Translations under genes and position numbers: made by a program
Notes under the pieces: generated by a model
Databases searched by the model: none
Told to the model about the DNA's origin: nothing
The model's input: the letters and a program-made list of their open reading frames with translations, nothing else
Assembly (NCBI GenBank): GCA_029202545.1
Contig: CP119311.1
Location: 2,232,001 to 2,296,000 of the forward strand
Source of the DNA: Candidatus Pseudobacter hemicellulosilyticus
GTDB lineage: Bacteria > Bacteroidota > Bacteroidia > Chitinophagales > Chitinophagaceae
Length of the DNA stretch: 64,000 nucleotides
Direction: 5' to 3'
Part shown: positions 25,670-33,487 of the stretch, piece by piece
How the letters are laid out: each line of letters opens with the position of its first letter
Numbering within the stretch: position 1 is the stretch's first letter

Positions 25670-28096
25670 ATGAAACGATTTACTTATTGCATTACCACGG
25701 TACTGGTATTGTTGGCACTGGGTATGAACAAGGGCCGGGCACAGCAGAAGATTGACTCCATGATCAATGTCTACGGTGAGAACTTCCCACAGGAAAAAGT
25801 GCATGTGCATTTTGATAAAGCGGTGTACAATCCTGGTGAGACCATCTGGTTCAAAGCCTATATTTTCTCCGGCTTTCTGCCTTCCGGCATCAGCAAGAAT
25901 TTTTACGTGGAGCTGATTGATCCTGCCACCGGCCGGATCATCCAGCGTAAAACGCTGCCCGTCTTTGAAGCCACAACTGCCAATTACTTCGATCTTCCCC
26001 TGTCCTTTAATCTTTCCGAAGTAGTGTTCCGGGCCTATACCACCTGGATGATGAACTTTGATTCATCTTTTCTTTATACAAAGACCATCACCATTGTAAA
26101 CAGCAAGACGGCTGTAAATACCGCTCCACCTGCCAAAACAGTGAGCCTGGGCTTTTTCCCCGAGGGGGGCGACCTGGTAGCCGGCCTGGCAACGGTTGTA
26201 GCCTTTAAGGCGACCGACGCCCAGGGCTATCCTGAAAAGATCAAAGGCGTGGTGAAAAATGATAAAGGCGTTAAAGTGGCTGATTTCAGCAGTGTGCATG
26301 ACGGCATGGGCCGGTTTGACCTGGAGCCCGTTGCCGGCGCTACCTATACAGCCGAATGGACGGACGCCCGCGGCGGTACTGGCAAAACCAACCTGCCGGC
26401 AGTGAAAGACAGAGGCGGTGTACTGCAGCTGATGGGATTTGGCGATAAAAAATCTTTCATTGTAAAAAGGTCGGTGGAGGCCAGTCCTGAACTGACCAAA
26501 CTGTATGTGGTGGCGCATATGCACCAGCAGGTAGTATACAAAGCCACTATTGATCTCAGCAGTAATTTCATGACCAGTGGTGTGATTCCTGTCAACAACC
26601 TGCCCAGCGGTATGCTGCAGGTAACGCTGTTTGACAGCAGCTGGAAGCCGCTGGCCGAGCGGGTCACGTTCATCCATAATGATGATTTTGTATTTACGCC
26701 TAATGTGGTGACCCTGGGCGCCAACCTGAAAAGACGCGCCAAGAATATCATTACGGTGGAAATTCCGGATACCATGCGGACCAACCTTTCCCTTGCCATT
26801 ACTGATGCAGGGGTGGGCGATGAGGGTCATGAAAACATCATGTCCAGGCTGCTGCTTGCCGGCGATCTGAAAGGCTATATCCACAATTCAGCATATTACC
26901 TGTCCTCTTCTTCTGATTCTGTGCAGCAGCATACGGACCTGGTGATGATGACACATGGCTGGCGCCGTTTTAAGTGGGACGACCTGGCCGCGGGCAAGCT
27001 GCCCAAGATCAAGTACCCGCTGGAAAATTACCTGGGTCTTAAAGGCGAGCTGCTGGGGCTGCAACCCAGCCAGATCCCGCAGAACACTTCTGTGAATGTA
27101 TTCATGGAAGCAAAGGATTCTTCCCGGCAGATCTTCAGTCTTGAAATTGACCGCAATGGCAAGTTTGGAGAAGATGGCCTCATCTTCTTCGATACTGTTA
27201 AACTCTATTACCAGTTCAATAAGAACCAGTCGCTGACCAGCAGGGCAGTGGTGAATTTCAATAATGGTTCACTGAGGGTCCCTTCACTGGTGAATTTCAA
27301 CCCGGCCTGGAAGATTTACAATCCGCTGGATTCGGCGGCATTGAACAGGGCCAGGTTCATTGCCATGGAGGGCGACAGGATCCGGCCGGAGCAGGAGCGC
27401 AAGGCCAAGATGCTGGATGCGGTAACGGTAACAGCCCGGGCGCGTACCAAGGTGCAGCAGATGGATGATAAATACGCCCGTGGTCTTTTTTCCGGTGGCG
27501 ACGCCTATTCTTTTGACCTTACAGACGATCCCTTTGCGATGGGCGCCCGGGATATCTTCACTTACCTGCAAAGCCGGGTACCGGGGTTGCAGATCAGTCA
27601 ATCGGGCGGCGCCAATGGTCCCTCGCTGAGCTGGCGCCAGGCAACGCCTACCCTGTACCTGGATGAGATGCAGGTGGATGCCAGCATGCTGCAGGGTATC
27701 TCTGTCAATGATATTGCTTATGTGAAAGCATTCCGTCCGCCATTCTTTGGCGCACCGGGCGGCGGTTCAGGCGGCGCTATTGCTGTTTATACCAAACGTG
27801 GCGGGGATGTGGGCAAGAATGATTCCCCTATTCCCGGCGGCATGGAGAAGAACCGCCTGATAGGTTATGCGGCTCCGCGCCAGTTCTATTCACCGGACTA
27901 TTCCGAGCCTGCCCTGAATGATGTGGACGATGTGCGTACTACCCTGTACTGGTCGCCCTATCTCCTGATGGATAAGAACACCCGTAAATCCACCATCATC
28001 TTTTACAACAATGATGTAACCCGGAAAATGAAACTGGTGCTGGAAGGGTACAATGAAGAAGGCCGGCTGACCCGGGTAGAAAAGATCCTGGAATAG
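25670..28096 (+). CDS. MG2 domain / TonB-plug protein without barrel
   Basis: This 808-residue protein starts with a signal peptide (to about residue 24, ending RAQQ). YGENFPQEKVHVHFDKAVYNPGETIWF begins an alpha-2-macroglobulin MG2-like domain; further beta domains follow. Near residue 585 AVTVTARART opens a TonB-receptor plug-like domain (DIFTYLQSRVPGLQ, then PTLYLDEMQVD and GGAIAVYTKRG). No 22-strand barrel follows; the chain ends after about 100 more residues. Such proteins are frequent in Bacteroidota and their role is not established; a periplasmic or surface accessory role in uptake or envelope is plausible. The promoter-like TTAATTTG at 25641-25648 is one base from consensus. Confidence 0.8.
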   Translation: MKRFTYCITTVLVLLALGMNKGRAQQKIDSMINVYGENFPQEKVHVHFDKAVYNPGETIWFKAYIFSGFLPSGISKNFYVELIDPATGRIIQRKTLPVFEATTANYFDLPLSFNLSEVVFRAYTTWMMNFDSSFLYTKTITIVNSKTAVNTAPPAKTVSLGFFPEGGDLVAGLATVVAFKATDAQGYPEKIKGVVKNDKGVKVADFSSVHDGMGRFDLEPVAGATYTAEWTDARGGTGKTNLPAVKDRGGVLQLMGFGDKKSFIVKRSVEASPELTKLYVVAHMHQQVVYKATIDLSSNFMTSGVIPVNNLPSGMLQVTLFDSSWKPLAERVTFIHNDDFVFTPNVVTLGANLKRRAKNIITVEIPDTMRTNLSLAITDAGVGDEGHENIMSRLLLAGDLKGYIHNSAYYLSSSSDSVQQHTDLVMMTHGWRRFKWDDLAAGKLPKIKYPLENYLGLKGELLGLQPSQIPQNTSVNVFMEAKDSSRQIFSLEIDRNGKFGEDGLIFFDTVKLYYQFNKNQSLTSRAVVNFNNGSLRVPSLVNFNPAWKIYNPLDSAALNRARFIAMEGDRIRPEQERKAKMLDAVTVTARARTKVQQMDDKYARGLFSGGDAYSFDLTDDPFAMGARDIFTYLQSRVPGLQISQSGGANGPSLSWRQATPTLYLDEMQVDASMLQGISVNDIAYVKAFRPPFFGAPGGGSGGAIAVYTKRGGDVGKNDSPIPGGMEKNRLIGYAAPRQFYSPDYSEPALNDVDDVRTTLYWSPYLLMDKNTRKSTIIFYNNDVTRKMKLVLEGYNEEGRLTRVEKILE

Positions 28097-28105
28097 TATT
28101 CCTTT

Positions 28106-28672
28106 TTATAATACGGTAATTGTTTTGGAAGCGCCTGCAAGGGCGCTTTTTTCTGTGCTGTCCACGCCGCTGGTATCGGGTGGCAGTTTTGAATTATAGG
28201 TGACCATAAAGGAGCGGTACATATTGAGCATAGGTCCGTTGAAGCGGATATCGAGGGTATTGCCGGTATAGAGGCTGCCTGTGACCTGGAGGGTATCATT
28301 GACCGGCCGGATATGGAACTGGATACTGCCGGGTTTGCCTGCGGGGCTGGCGGGCAGTTCCACGTCATAGAAATAGCGGTGGTCATAATCCAGGATATAG
28401 GTGGTGGGCGATTGCCGGTTATGGGTGATAGGGAGCGCGCTGTCCAGCGGTATCCTGGTAAGGGGTGTGCTGTCTGCTGTAAACCAGGCACTGTCATGGT
28501 AATAGAGGCTGGTGGGATCACTGGCCACCAGGAGCCAGGTCCTGTGCTGAATGGAATCTGGTGTGTGGCCGCCGGCATCTGCCAGGGAATTGCCGGAACG
28601 GCGGTTGAAGATCAGGTATAGTGCTGCTCCTGTTGCAACGGTAAACAGGAGAATGATCCAGGTTGTTCGCAT
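28106..28672 (-). CDS. Membrane-anchored protein of unknown function
   Basis: 188 residues with an N-terminal hydrophobic segment (about 5-22) that acts as signal anchor, followed by a periplasmic, Thr/Ser/Asp-rich soluble part without recognised domain or cysteine. It is convergent with the MG2/TonB-plug gene (10 bp apart) and divergent from the first double-glycine peptide gene. An immunity role for the peptides is conceivable from position but nothing in the sequence shows it. Confidence 0.6.
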   Translation of the reverse strand: MRTTWIILLFTVATGAALYLIFNRRSGNSLADAGGHTPDSIQHRTWLLVASDPTSLYYHDSAWFTADSTPLTRIPLDSALPITHNRQSPTTYILDYDHRYFYDVELPASPAGKPGSIQFHIRPVNDTLQVTGSLYTGNTLDIRFNGPMLNMYRSFMVTYNSKLPPDTSGVDSTEKSALAGASKTITVL

Positions 28673-28789
28673 CTGACTGGTTTTCTGTGTTGAAGATACT
28701 CAAAATGATGCAATAAGCATGCCTGTACTGCAAGCGCTGTATCTGCTTGAAAAGCAGTCTGCTGGCGTGCATAACCTACAACGCAGGGC

Positions 28790-28820
28790 TATAATTTAGC
28801 CCCATCATGGTTAGGTAAAT
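28790..28820 (+). promoter_or_regulatory. Shared promoter and 16-bp element of peptide gene 1
   Basis: TATAATTTAGCCCC (28790-28803) is followed by TCATGGTTAGGTAAAT (28805-28820). The second block is identical at 29725-29740 before peptide gene 3, and TATAATTTA precedes it there at nearly the same spacing (15 bp between block starts in both). Both blocks lie 89-90 bp before the ATG. TATAATTTAGCCCC recurs at 34836 before the putative RNA. The first block is likely the core promoter and the second an operator or leader element. Confidence 0.6.
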
Positions 28821-28879
28821 AAGCGCGGAACCATCACCTTTATCCCTCAAATCCTCTTTCAATATTTAAAAGAATTAGT

Positions 28880-29071
28880 ATGAAAAACTATGAAAAATTC
28901 ACTGCCCTGACGGAGCAGGAGACTGTTGAAACAAATGGTGGCGCTGTACTGGACGGACTGCTGGATACCCTGCAGGGTGTACTGGCCGGCCTGCCCATCA
29001 TTGGCGGTCTTACCAATTCTTTACTGAACACGATCAAAGGGCTGCTCGGTAATCTGCCGCTGCCTCTTTAA
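28880..29071 (+). CDS. Double-glycine leader peptide 1 (63 residues)
   Basis: The first 21 residues are a leader with Lys2, Phe7, Leu10, Glu14 and the ending Asn19-Gly20-Gly21, the cleavage signal of C39 peptidase transporters. The predicted mature peptide is 42 residues, begins AVLDGLL, has no cysteine, is rich in Gly, Leu and Ile and contains one lysine. It looks like an amphipathic or membrane-active helix with a Pro-rich end (LPLPL). The leader agrees in pattern with those at 29222 and 29799. The peptide would be exported by the HlyD/C39 ABC pair at 31268-34639. Whether it is a bacteriocin or a signal is not shown by sequence. Confidence 0.8.
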   Translation: MKNYEKFTALTEQETVETNGGAVLDGLLDTLQGVLAGLPIIGGLTNSLLNTIKGLLGNLPLPL

Positions 29072-29119
29072 TGGTTCCCCCGCGTAACTTTTCCTGGATT
29101 TTCTGACCAGCAAGCATTG

Positions 29120-29143
29120 CATGTATTATAGCCATAATACATG
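29120..29143. repeat. Perfect palindrome between peptide genes 1 and 2
   Basis: CATGTATTAT and ATAATACATG are perfect 10-bp arms with the 4-nt loop AGCC. It starts 48 bp after the stop of peptide gene 1. Without a T run it is a candidate operator or RNA processing hairpin. Confidence 0.65.
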
Positions 29144-29151
29144 AAATTTTC

Positions 29152-29178
29152 AGCGGCTCCGCCAGGAGCGGGGCCGCT
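29152..29178 (+). terminator. GC-rich hairpin after peptide gene 1
   Basis: AGCGGCTCCGC pairs with GCGGGGCCGCT (11 bp with one G-U) around the loop CAGGA, then TTTCT. It lies 44 bp before peptide gene 2 and may terminate or attenuate read-through from gene 1, setting different levels of the two peptides. The T run is short. Confidence 0.6.
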
Positions 29179-29221
29179 TTCTACACCGCCTGACTTTTCT
29201 TATCTCTTAAACCATACTGAC

Positions 29222-29452
29222 ATGAAAATTGCATCCTCATTCACTGAGATGAATGTAGCGGAATGCGCTGCCATTAATGGCGGGCTGAAGCTTGACCTCG
29301 GCACTATTATCGTTGATCTGGGGACAATCAATACCCCGGATGTGCCCGGAACTGCCGGTAACCTGGTGATCCAGGTGAGCGGTCTGGCCGGACAACTGCT
29401 GCATAATGCAGGCGTACAGGTAGGCTCTTTCCTGGGCAACCTTTCCCTGTAA
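29222..29452 (+). CDS. Double-glycine leader peptide 2 (76 residues)
   Basis: I chose the ATG at 29222, because only this start gives a leader of the same 21-residue pattern: Lys2, Phe7, Met10, Glu14, Asn19-Gly20-Gly21. The frame is open upstream to 29141, but that part covers the hairpin. The predicted mature peptide has 55 residues, no cysteine (the only Cys is in the leader, residue 15), and two TIIVDLG/TINTPD-like acidic stretches before a hydrophobic, Gly-rich C-terminal half. No own copy of the 16-bp element is seen, so it probably depends on read-through from gene 1. Confidence 0.75.
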   Translation: MKIASSFTEMNVAECAAINGGLKLDLGTIIVDLGTINTPDVPGTAGNLVIQVSGLAGQLLHNAGVQVGSFLGNLSL

Positions 29453-29565
29453 GCGGCAGCAAGCTGGTAGTGTAGTGTACCCCGTTAGCTGCGCTGCTTA
29501 CCGGCACAAAAAAATTGGACGGGGAATACAGTTTCTGGCCATGGTTTTACAGACACTGTGCAAAG

Positions 29566-29595
29566 AGGTCCTCCTGAGTGAGAGGGCCTTTTTTG
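29566..29595 (+). terminator. Rho-independent terminator after peptide gene 2
   Basis: AGGTCCTC pairs with GAGGGCCT (8 bp, one G-U) around an 8-nt loop, followed by six T. It ends the gene 1-gene 2 unit. A 79-codon frame that crosses it is rejected as spurious. Confidence 0.75.
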
Positions 29596-29709
29596 CTTTT
29601 TCCGGAAAGCTTTTGTATAAACTCCTTATGCCCTGTAACCGTTGCTGGCGGCCTTTTACCCGTAAAAAGACCGGCGTGACGAAAAAATATTTTCGCCACA
29701 ACAACTATG

Positions 29710-29740
29710 TATAATTTAAACGGTTCATGGTTAGGTAAAT
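29710..29740 (+). promoter_or_regulatory. Shared promoter and 16-bp element of peptide gene 3
   Basis: TATAATTTA at 29710-29718 and TCATGGTTAGGTAAAT at 29725-29740, the latter identical to 28805-28820. The block is 89 bp before the ATG of gene 3 versus 90 bp for gene 1, so position as well as sequence is conserved while most of the remaining leader differs. Confidence 0.6.
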
Positions 29741-29798
29741 CAGCAGAGAAGGAGCAATTTTATCAGGCAATTTAACCTTCACTTTTAAAACTGAGATC

Positions 29799-30074
29799 AT
29801 GAAAAACTTGCAACAATTCGTTTCGCTGACGGAGCTGGAAGCAACTGCCGTTAACGGTGGTGGTCTGGAATCTATTGTAGGAAATGTTACCGGTCTGTTG
29901 AACAACCTGCTGGGTAACACCAATTCCATTGCTAACAGCGCACTGAACAGCCCCCTGGGTAACAGCGCAGCTGCAGGCGTTCTGCTCATCTCTACCGGTG
30001 CTGCCAGCGCTATCAGCAATGTTGGTATCGGCCTGGGCACTGCCCTGAGCAAACTCACTGTGCCTTCCCTGTAA
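29799..30074 (+). CDS. Double-glycine leader peptide 3 (91 residues)
   Basis: The leader has the same 21-residue pattern as the other two (Lys2, Phe7, Leu10, Glu14, Asn19-Gly20-Gly21) and starts MKN as in peptide 1. The predicted mature peptide has 70 residues, no cysteine, many Asn, Ser, Gly and Ala, and a hydrophobic central stretch (AAAGVLLISTGAASAIS) with small-residue GxxxG-like spacing that could insert in a membrane. Only one Lys and no aromatic residue are present in it. It is a single-gene unit with its own copy of the 16-bp element and the terminator at 30228-30257. Confidence 0.8.
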   Translation: MKNLQQFVSLTELEATAVNGGGLESIVGNVTGLLNNLLGNTNSIANSALNSPLGNSAAAGVLLISTGAASAISNVGIGLGTALSKLTVPSL

Positions 30075-30227
30075 AAAATTGTTTGCATCAACGCTCTGCA
30101 ACAGCAATTTTTCCTGACAGGACCATAGGACCATTCCGGAAACTATTCCCCAATGATCTTTAAAGTAACCATCCCGGACATTGGATGGTGGTTGTAGTGA
30201 TGAACTACGACTGTCAGGCATACGTGT

Positions 30228-30265
30228 AAAAGGGGCTGGGATTTCTCCCGGCCCTTTCTTTTTTT
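30228..30265 (+). terminator. Rho-independent terminator after peptide gene 3
   Basis: AAAGGGGCTGGGA pairs with TCCCGGCCCTTT (one bulge and one G-U) around a short loop, followed by CTTTTTTTC. It lies 154 bp after the stop of gene 3. Confidence 0.7.
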
Positions 30266-30330
30266 CTTTTTTGCCTGCGGCGAAGGGCGGATCTCAAAAA
30301 TACCTTCGGATATGCTGGTGCCGGCAGGAT

Positions 30331-30700
30331 TGGTTCTTCCCAAAATTTCTTCTACAGTTTTATTATAAGGTTTTGTAGAAAAAATTTCACCCGTCTTTGT
30401 ACGGGTTACGGTTGATGTATTCAGCTGTTGATCGTGCAGTTTTTATTGGTTCGTTCCAAAACTTCTTTTACAACTTTACTATAAGGTTTTCTGGAAAAAC
30501 TTTCACCTGCCTTTGTGCTGGTTACGGTTGATCTATTCAGTTGCTGCCTCTCGCTCCTGCTTTGGTTCTTCCCAAAATTTCTGCTACATCTTTGCCATAA
30601 GTTCTCCTGAAAATATCTTTCAGCTGTCTTGCACTGCTTGTTACAGTTCATCTATTCAGTTGCTGCCTCTCGCTTCTGGATTGGTTCGTCCCCAAAAATC
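30331..30700 (+). repeat. 116-bp tandem repeat array with the TTGGTTCG core
   Basis: Core copies related to TTGGTTCTTCCCAAAATTTC start at 30331, 30447, 30563 and 30682, giving periods of 116, 116 and 119 bp; the fourth copy is truncated. The units share long stretches including a run like TTACGGTTGATCTATTCAG. Only the core is common with the array at 1926-2336. A 76-codon minus-strand frame across it is a repeat artefact. Confidence 0.85.
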
Positions 30701-30967
30701 TTTCCTCTCCTGAATTACTGCAAGCCGGTGTTTTCTCTCCTTCAACAGGCCAATAAGTTGCCCCGCCACTGCTATTGCCAATATGGCAACAGGTAGTAAG
30801 CCTGCTTTGGGGCAGGTAACATGAAAAGTTATGTTAGCGGGAATACGTGTAAAACCGGGCTGACAATAGCCCGTATAAAACAGCATGAACAGAATGGCGC
30901 CAGGGCTGCCTGCGGCTCAGGCATTGTATAAGGCAGGCAGCCCATTGCGTGAGCAACTATGCGGTTG
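30701..30967. other. Hairpin-rich intergenic region before the XRE gene 3' end
   Basis: No gene is supported. CGGGCT and AGCCCG pair at 30856-30873. At 30903-30943, GGGCTGCCTG and CAGGCAGCCC form perfect 10-bp arms, and the inner GCCTG can pair instead with CAGGC at 30918-30922, so two exclusive folds exist. The latter lies 25 bp after the stop of the XRE gene (minus strand) and may end the transporter operon, though no T run is present. Confidence 0.5.
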
Positions 30968-31228
30968 TTACCATTCTTTTCTCGGGCTGGCGGAGCTGCC
31001 CGGGCTGTCCAGCAACTGGACCGGATCGGTTTGAAGGATTGAACAGATCTGGTAAAGCCGGTCAATAGTGATAGGTGTTTTTCCGTTCTCCAGCCGGCTG
31101 TAAGCGTTCTGTGAGATGTTCAGTAATAAGGCCATGTATTCCTGGGAATACTCCCTGTTTCTGCGCAGGGTCCGTATCCGGCCGGCAATCCTTGCCGTAT
31201 GGGATATTGTCTTTTCAATCATTTCCAT
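30968..31228 (-). CDS. XRE-family helix-turn-helix regulator
   Basis: 86 residues, almost entirely a lambda-repressor-like HTH: RIRTLRRNREYSQEYMALLL, then NISQNAYSRLENGKTPITIDRLYQI with the recognition helix around SQNAYSRLE. Start is at 31228 or 31222. It is 39 bp downstream of the C39 ABC transporter gene on the same strand, so it is the third gene of the transporter operon and may control peptide or transporter expression. No sensor domain is present. Confidence 0.88.
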   Translation of the reverse strand: MEMIEKTISHTARIAGRIRTLRRNREYSQEYMALLLNISQNAYSRLENGKTPITIDRLYQICSILQTDPVQLLDSPGSSASPRKEW

Positions 31229-31267
31229 GGGTTTCTCTTAAGATGAACAGATAGGCTATTAATGGTA

Positions 31268-33442
31268 TTATCCGGCATCCACCAGCAAACCGCTGTGGTG
31301 CTGCCAGAGTTGTGCATAGGTGCTGTTATTGGCCAGTAACTGGTGATGAGATCCTTCTTCCGCCAGCCGCCCTTCTTTCAGGACCACTATCTTGTCTGCA
31401 TTGATCACCGTACTGAGGCGATGGGCGATGATGATGATGGTCTTACCGGACCGGCGTAACCGTTGCAGCACCTGCTGCACCAGCTGGTCGGCCATGGGGT
31501 CCAGGGAAGAAGTGGCTTCATCCATGATCAGGACATCGGGGTTGCGGTAGAGGGCCCGGGCAATGGCAATGCGCTGGCGCTGGCCCCCGGACAGATTGGC
31601 GCCATGTTCTCCCAGCCAGCTGTTGAAACCGGCGGGTAATTGTTCAATAAATTCAAGGATGCCCAGTTGCTGTGTAATGTCAATGATGCGTTGCATATCG
31701 GGCTCATATTCGCCCAGTGCAATGTTCTCTATCACGGTGCCGGCAAAAAGGTCTATCTGCTGGGGCACCACGCTGACCCGCTGCCGCAGGCTTTCCTTGT
31801 CCAGGTAGCGGATATCGTTGCCGCCAATCTGGATCTGTCCGCCGCGCAGGGGGTAGAGGTCCTGCAGGAGGGACATAAGGGTAGATTTGCCGCTGCCGCT
31901 TTCCCCTACAATGGCGGTGATGGCATGGCCGGGGATCTCCAGGCTGAAATGACGGAACACTTCCTTGCGGGAACCATAGCGGAAGCTGACATCCTGGAAA
32001 ATGATATTGCCGCTGAAGCCGGGTTGCAGACGGATCCTGTTATCTGTTTCTTCCTGTTCCAGGTCCATGATCTCAAAAAGGCGGTCGGCCGCTATCAGGG
32101 CATCCTGGATGCTTTTGTTGGCGCCGATGATGCTCATGGCCGGTCCGGTGAAATACCCGATCAGTGCATAAAAGGAAAGTAGTTCGCCGGCGCTGAGCTG
32201 CCTGCCCACCACCATATAGGCGCCGGTCCATAATAAGATAACCACCAGCAGGCTGTTGGCAAAGCCGGCCACATTGCCGAGGTGGATATTGAAGCGGCCT
32301 GAAAAGAAAAGACTTTTCAGCAGTTTTATAAAGCGTGCTTCGGTCTTCATATTGGCATGCTCTTCCAGCCCGAAACGTTTGATGGTGCTGATGGTATTGA
32401 GGGATTCTACCAGCTGGCTACCCAGTTCGGCGCTCTCCTCCATCAGCCTGCGCTGCCATATTTTATTGAAGCGGTTGCTGAGATAATATACACCCAGGTA
32501 AACGGGAATGATGGTCAGGGCCAGCAGGGCCAGTTTCCACTGGTACAGGAACATGACCAGGAAGGCGAAGACCACTATAAAACAGTTGACCACCAGGCTC
32601 ATGGACACTTCATTGATGAACATCCGGATCTTGACCGCGTCCGAAATGCGGGAGGTGATCTCGCCCACGCGCATGGTATCAAAGAACTGCTGCGGCAGGC
32701 GCAGCAGGTGTTTATAATAACCGAGGATGAGGCGGGCGTCAATATGCTGGCTGGTCTTGAGGGCAAAAAGGTTCTTATAGGTGCCTATGAACAATTGCAG
32801 CAACAGGATCAGGATCATGGAAATTCCCAGCAGGTTGAGCAGGCGGGTATTGCCGCCTATCAGCACATGGTCTACAATATTCTGGACATAGAGGGAAGTG
32901 GACAGGCCCAGGACGGTATAGACAGCGGCGCCAAACAGCACCTGCAGGCTGACGGCCTTATGGGGGCGGAGCAGCATCCAGAAGCGTTTGTAGTGGGAAA
33001 GTTTTTCATTGCCTTCCCGGAAATGCTCATCGGGCAGGAGCAGCACCAGTACGCCGGTCCAGACCTCCTGGAAAGCTTTGGGGGTATAGCGGTGTGGCTG
33101 GCCATCGGCGGGGTCCATGACCAGGATCTCTTCGGGGGATACGTTATAGATCACTACATAATGGCTGAGGCGGTTGGCCAGGATCACGTGGGCGATAGCA
33201 GGGACGGGCATGTCCTGTATGGCTTCCAGTGTGCCTTTTACACCTTTTGCTTCGAAGCCCATTTTGCCGGCTGCTTCTACCAGTCCCAGCACATTGGTGC
33301 CCTTGGTATCTGTGCCGGCGTATTGCCGGATACGGGCAATGGGCAGCTCCAGGTTGTAATAAGCTGCTACGGATTGCAGGCAGGCGGCGCCGCAATCGGT
33401 AATATCATGTTGCTTGATGCAGGTGTTTTTCTTCAGGCGCAT
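31268..33442 (-). CDS. Peptidase-containing ABC transporter (C39 double-glycine)
   Basis: 724 residues that join leader peptidase, membrane domain and ATPase. The C39 domain (about 1-140) has Gln11 and the catalytic Cys17 in ITDCGAACLQS, with His94 (LSHYVVIY) and Asp110 (MDPADG) completing the triad. A six-helix exporter domain spans about 160-460. The ATPase has GESGSGKST, LSGGQRQRIAIARAL, IMDEATSSLD and AHRLS, all intact. It should cut the three peptides after Gly-Gly and export them together with the HlyD protein. It is the middle gene of hlyD-ABC-XRE. A TolC-like outer-membrane partner is not in the window. Confidence 0.95.
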   Translation of the reverse strand: MRLKKNTCIKQHDITDCGAACLQSVAAYYNLELPIARIRQYAGTDTKGTNVLGLVEAAGKMGFEAKGVKGTLEAIQDMPVPAIAHVILANRLSHYVVIYNVSPEEILVMDPADGQPHRYTPKAFQEVWTGVLVLLLPDEHFREGNEKLSHYKRFWMLLRPHKAVSLQVLFGAAVYTVLGLSTSLYVQNIVDHVLIGGNTRLLNLLGISMILILLLQLFIGTYKNLFALKTSQHIDARLILGYYKHLLRLPQQFFDTMRVGEITSRISDAVKIRMFINEVSMSLVVNCFIVVFAFLVMFLYQWKLALLALTIIPVYLGVYYLSNRFNKIWQRRLMEESAELGSQLVESLNTISTIKRFGLEEHANMKTEARFIKLLKSLFFSGRFNIHLGNVAGFANSLLVVILLWTGAYMVVGRQLSAGELLSFYALIGYFTGPAMSIIGANKSIQDALIAADRLFEIMDLEQEETDNRIRLQPGFSGNIIFQDVSFRYGSRKEVFRHFSLEIPGHAITAIVGESGSGKSTLMSLLQDLYPLRGGQIQIGGNDIRYLDKESLRQRVSVVPQQIDLFAGTVIENIALGEYEPDMQRIIDITQQLGILEFIEQLPAGFNSWLGEHGANLSGGQRQRIAIARALYRNPDVLIMDEATSSLDPMADQLVQQVLQRLRRSGKTIIIIAHRLSTVINADKIVVLKEGRLAEEGSHHQLLANNSTYAQLWQHHSGLLVDAG

Positions 33443-33487
33443 GGATATATTGGTTCTTCGGTGGACGGGAATAATAACGATCGGTTT

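Larger units (their letters stand above)
29453..29798. other. Intergenic region between peptide genes 2 and 3
   Basis: The 346 bp hold the terminator at 29566-29595 and the promoter element at 29710-29740. I see no further supported gene. Confidence 0.5.

Noticed and set aside
29475..29714. 79-codon frame between peptide genes 2 and 3
   Set aside because: It crosses a clear terminator and part of the promoter element of gene 3, and has no double-glycine leader.
30421..30651. 76-codon minus-strand frame
   Set aside because: Lies wholly within the 116-bp repeat array; product is repeat translation.
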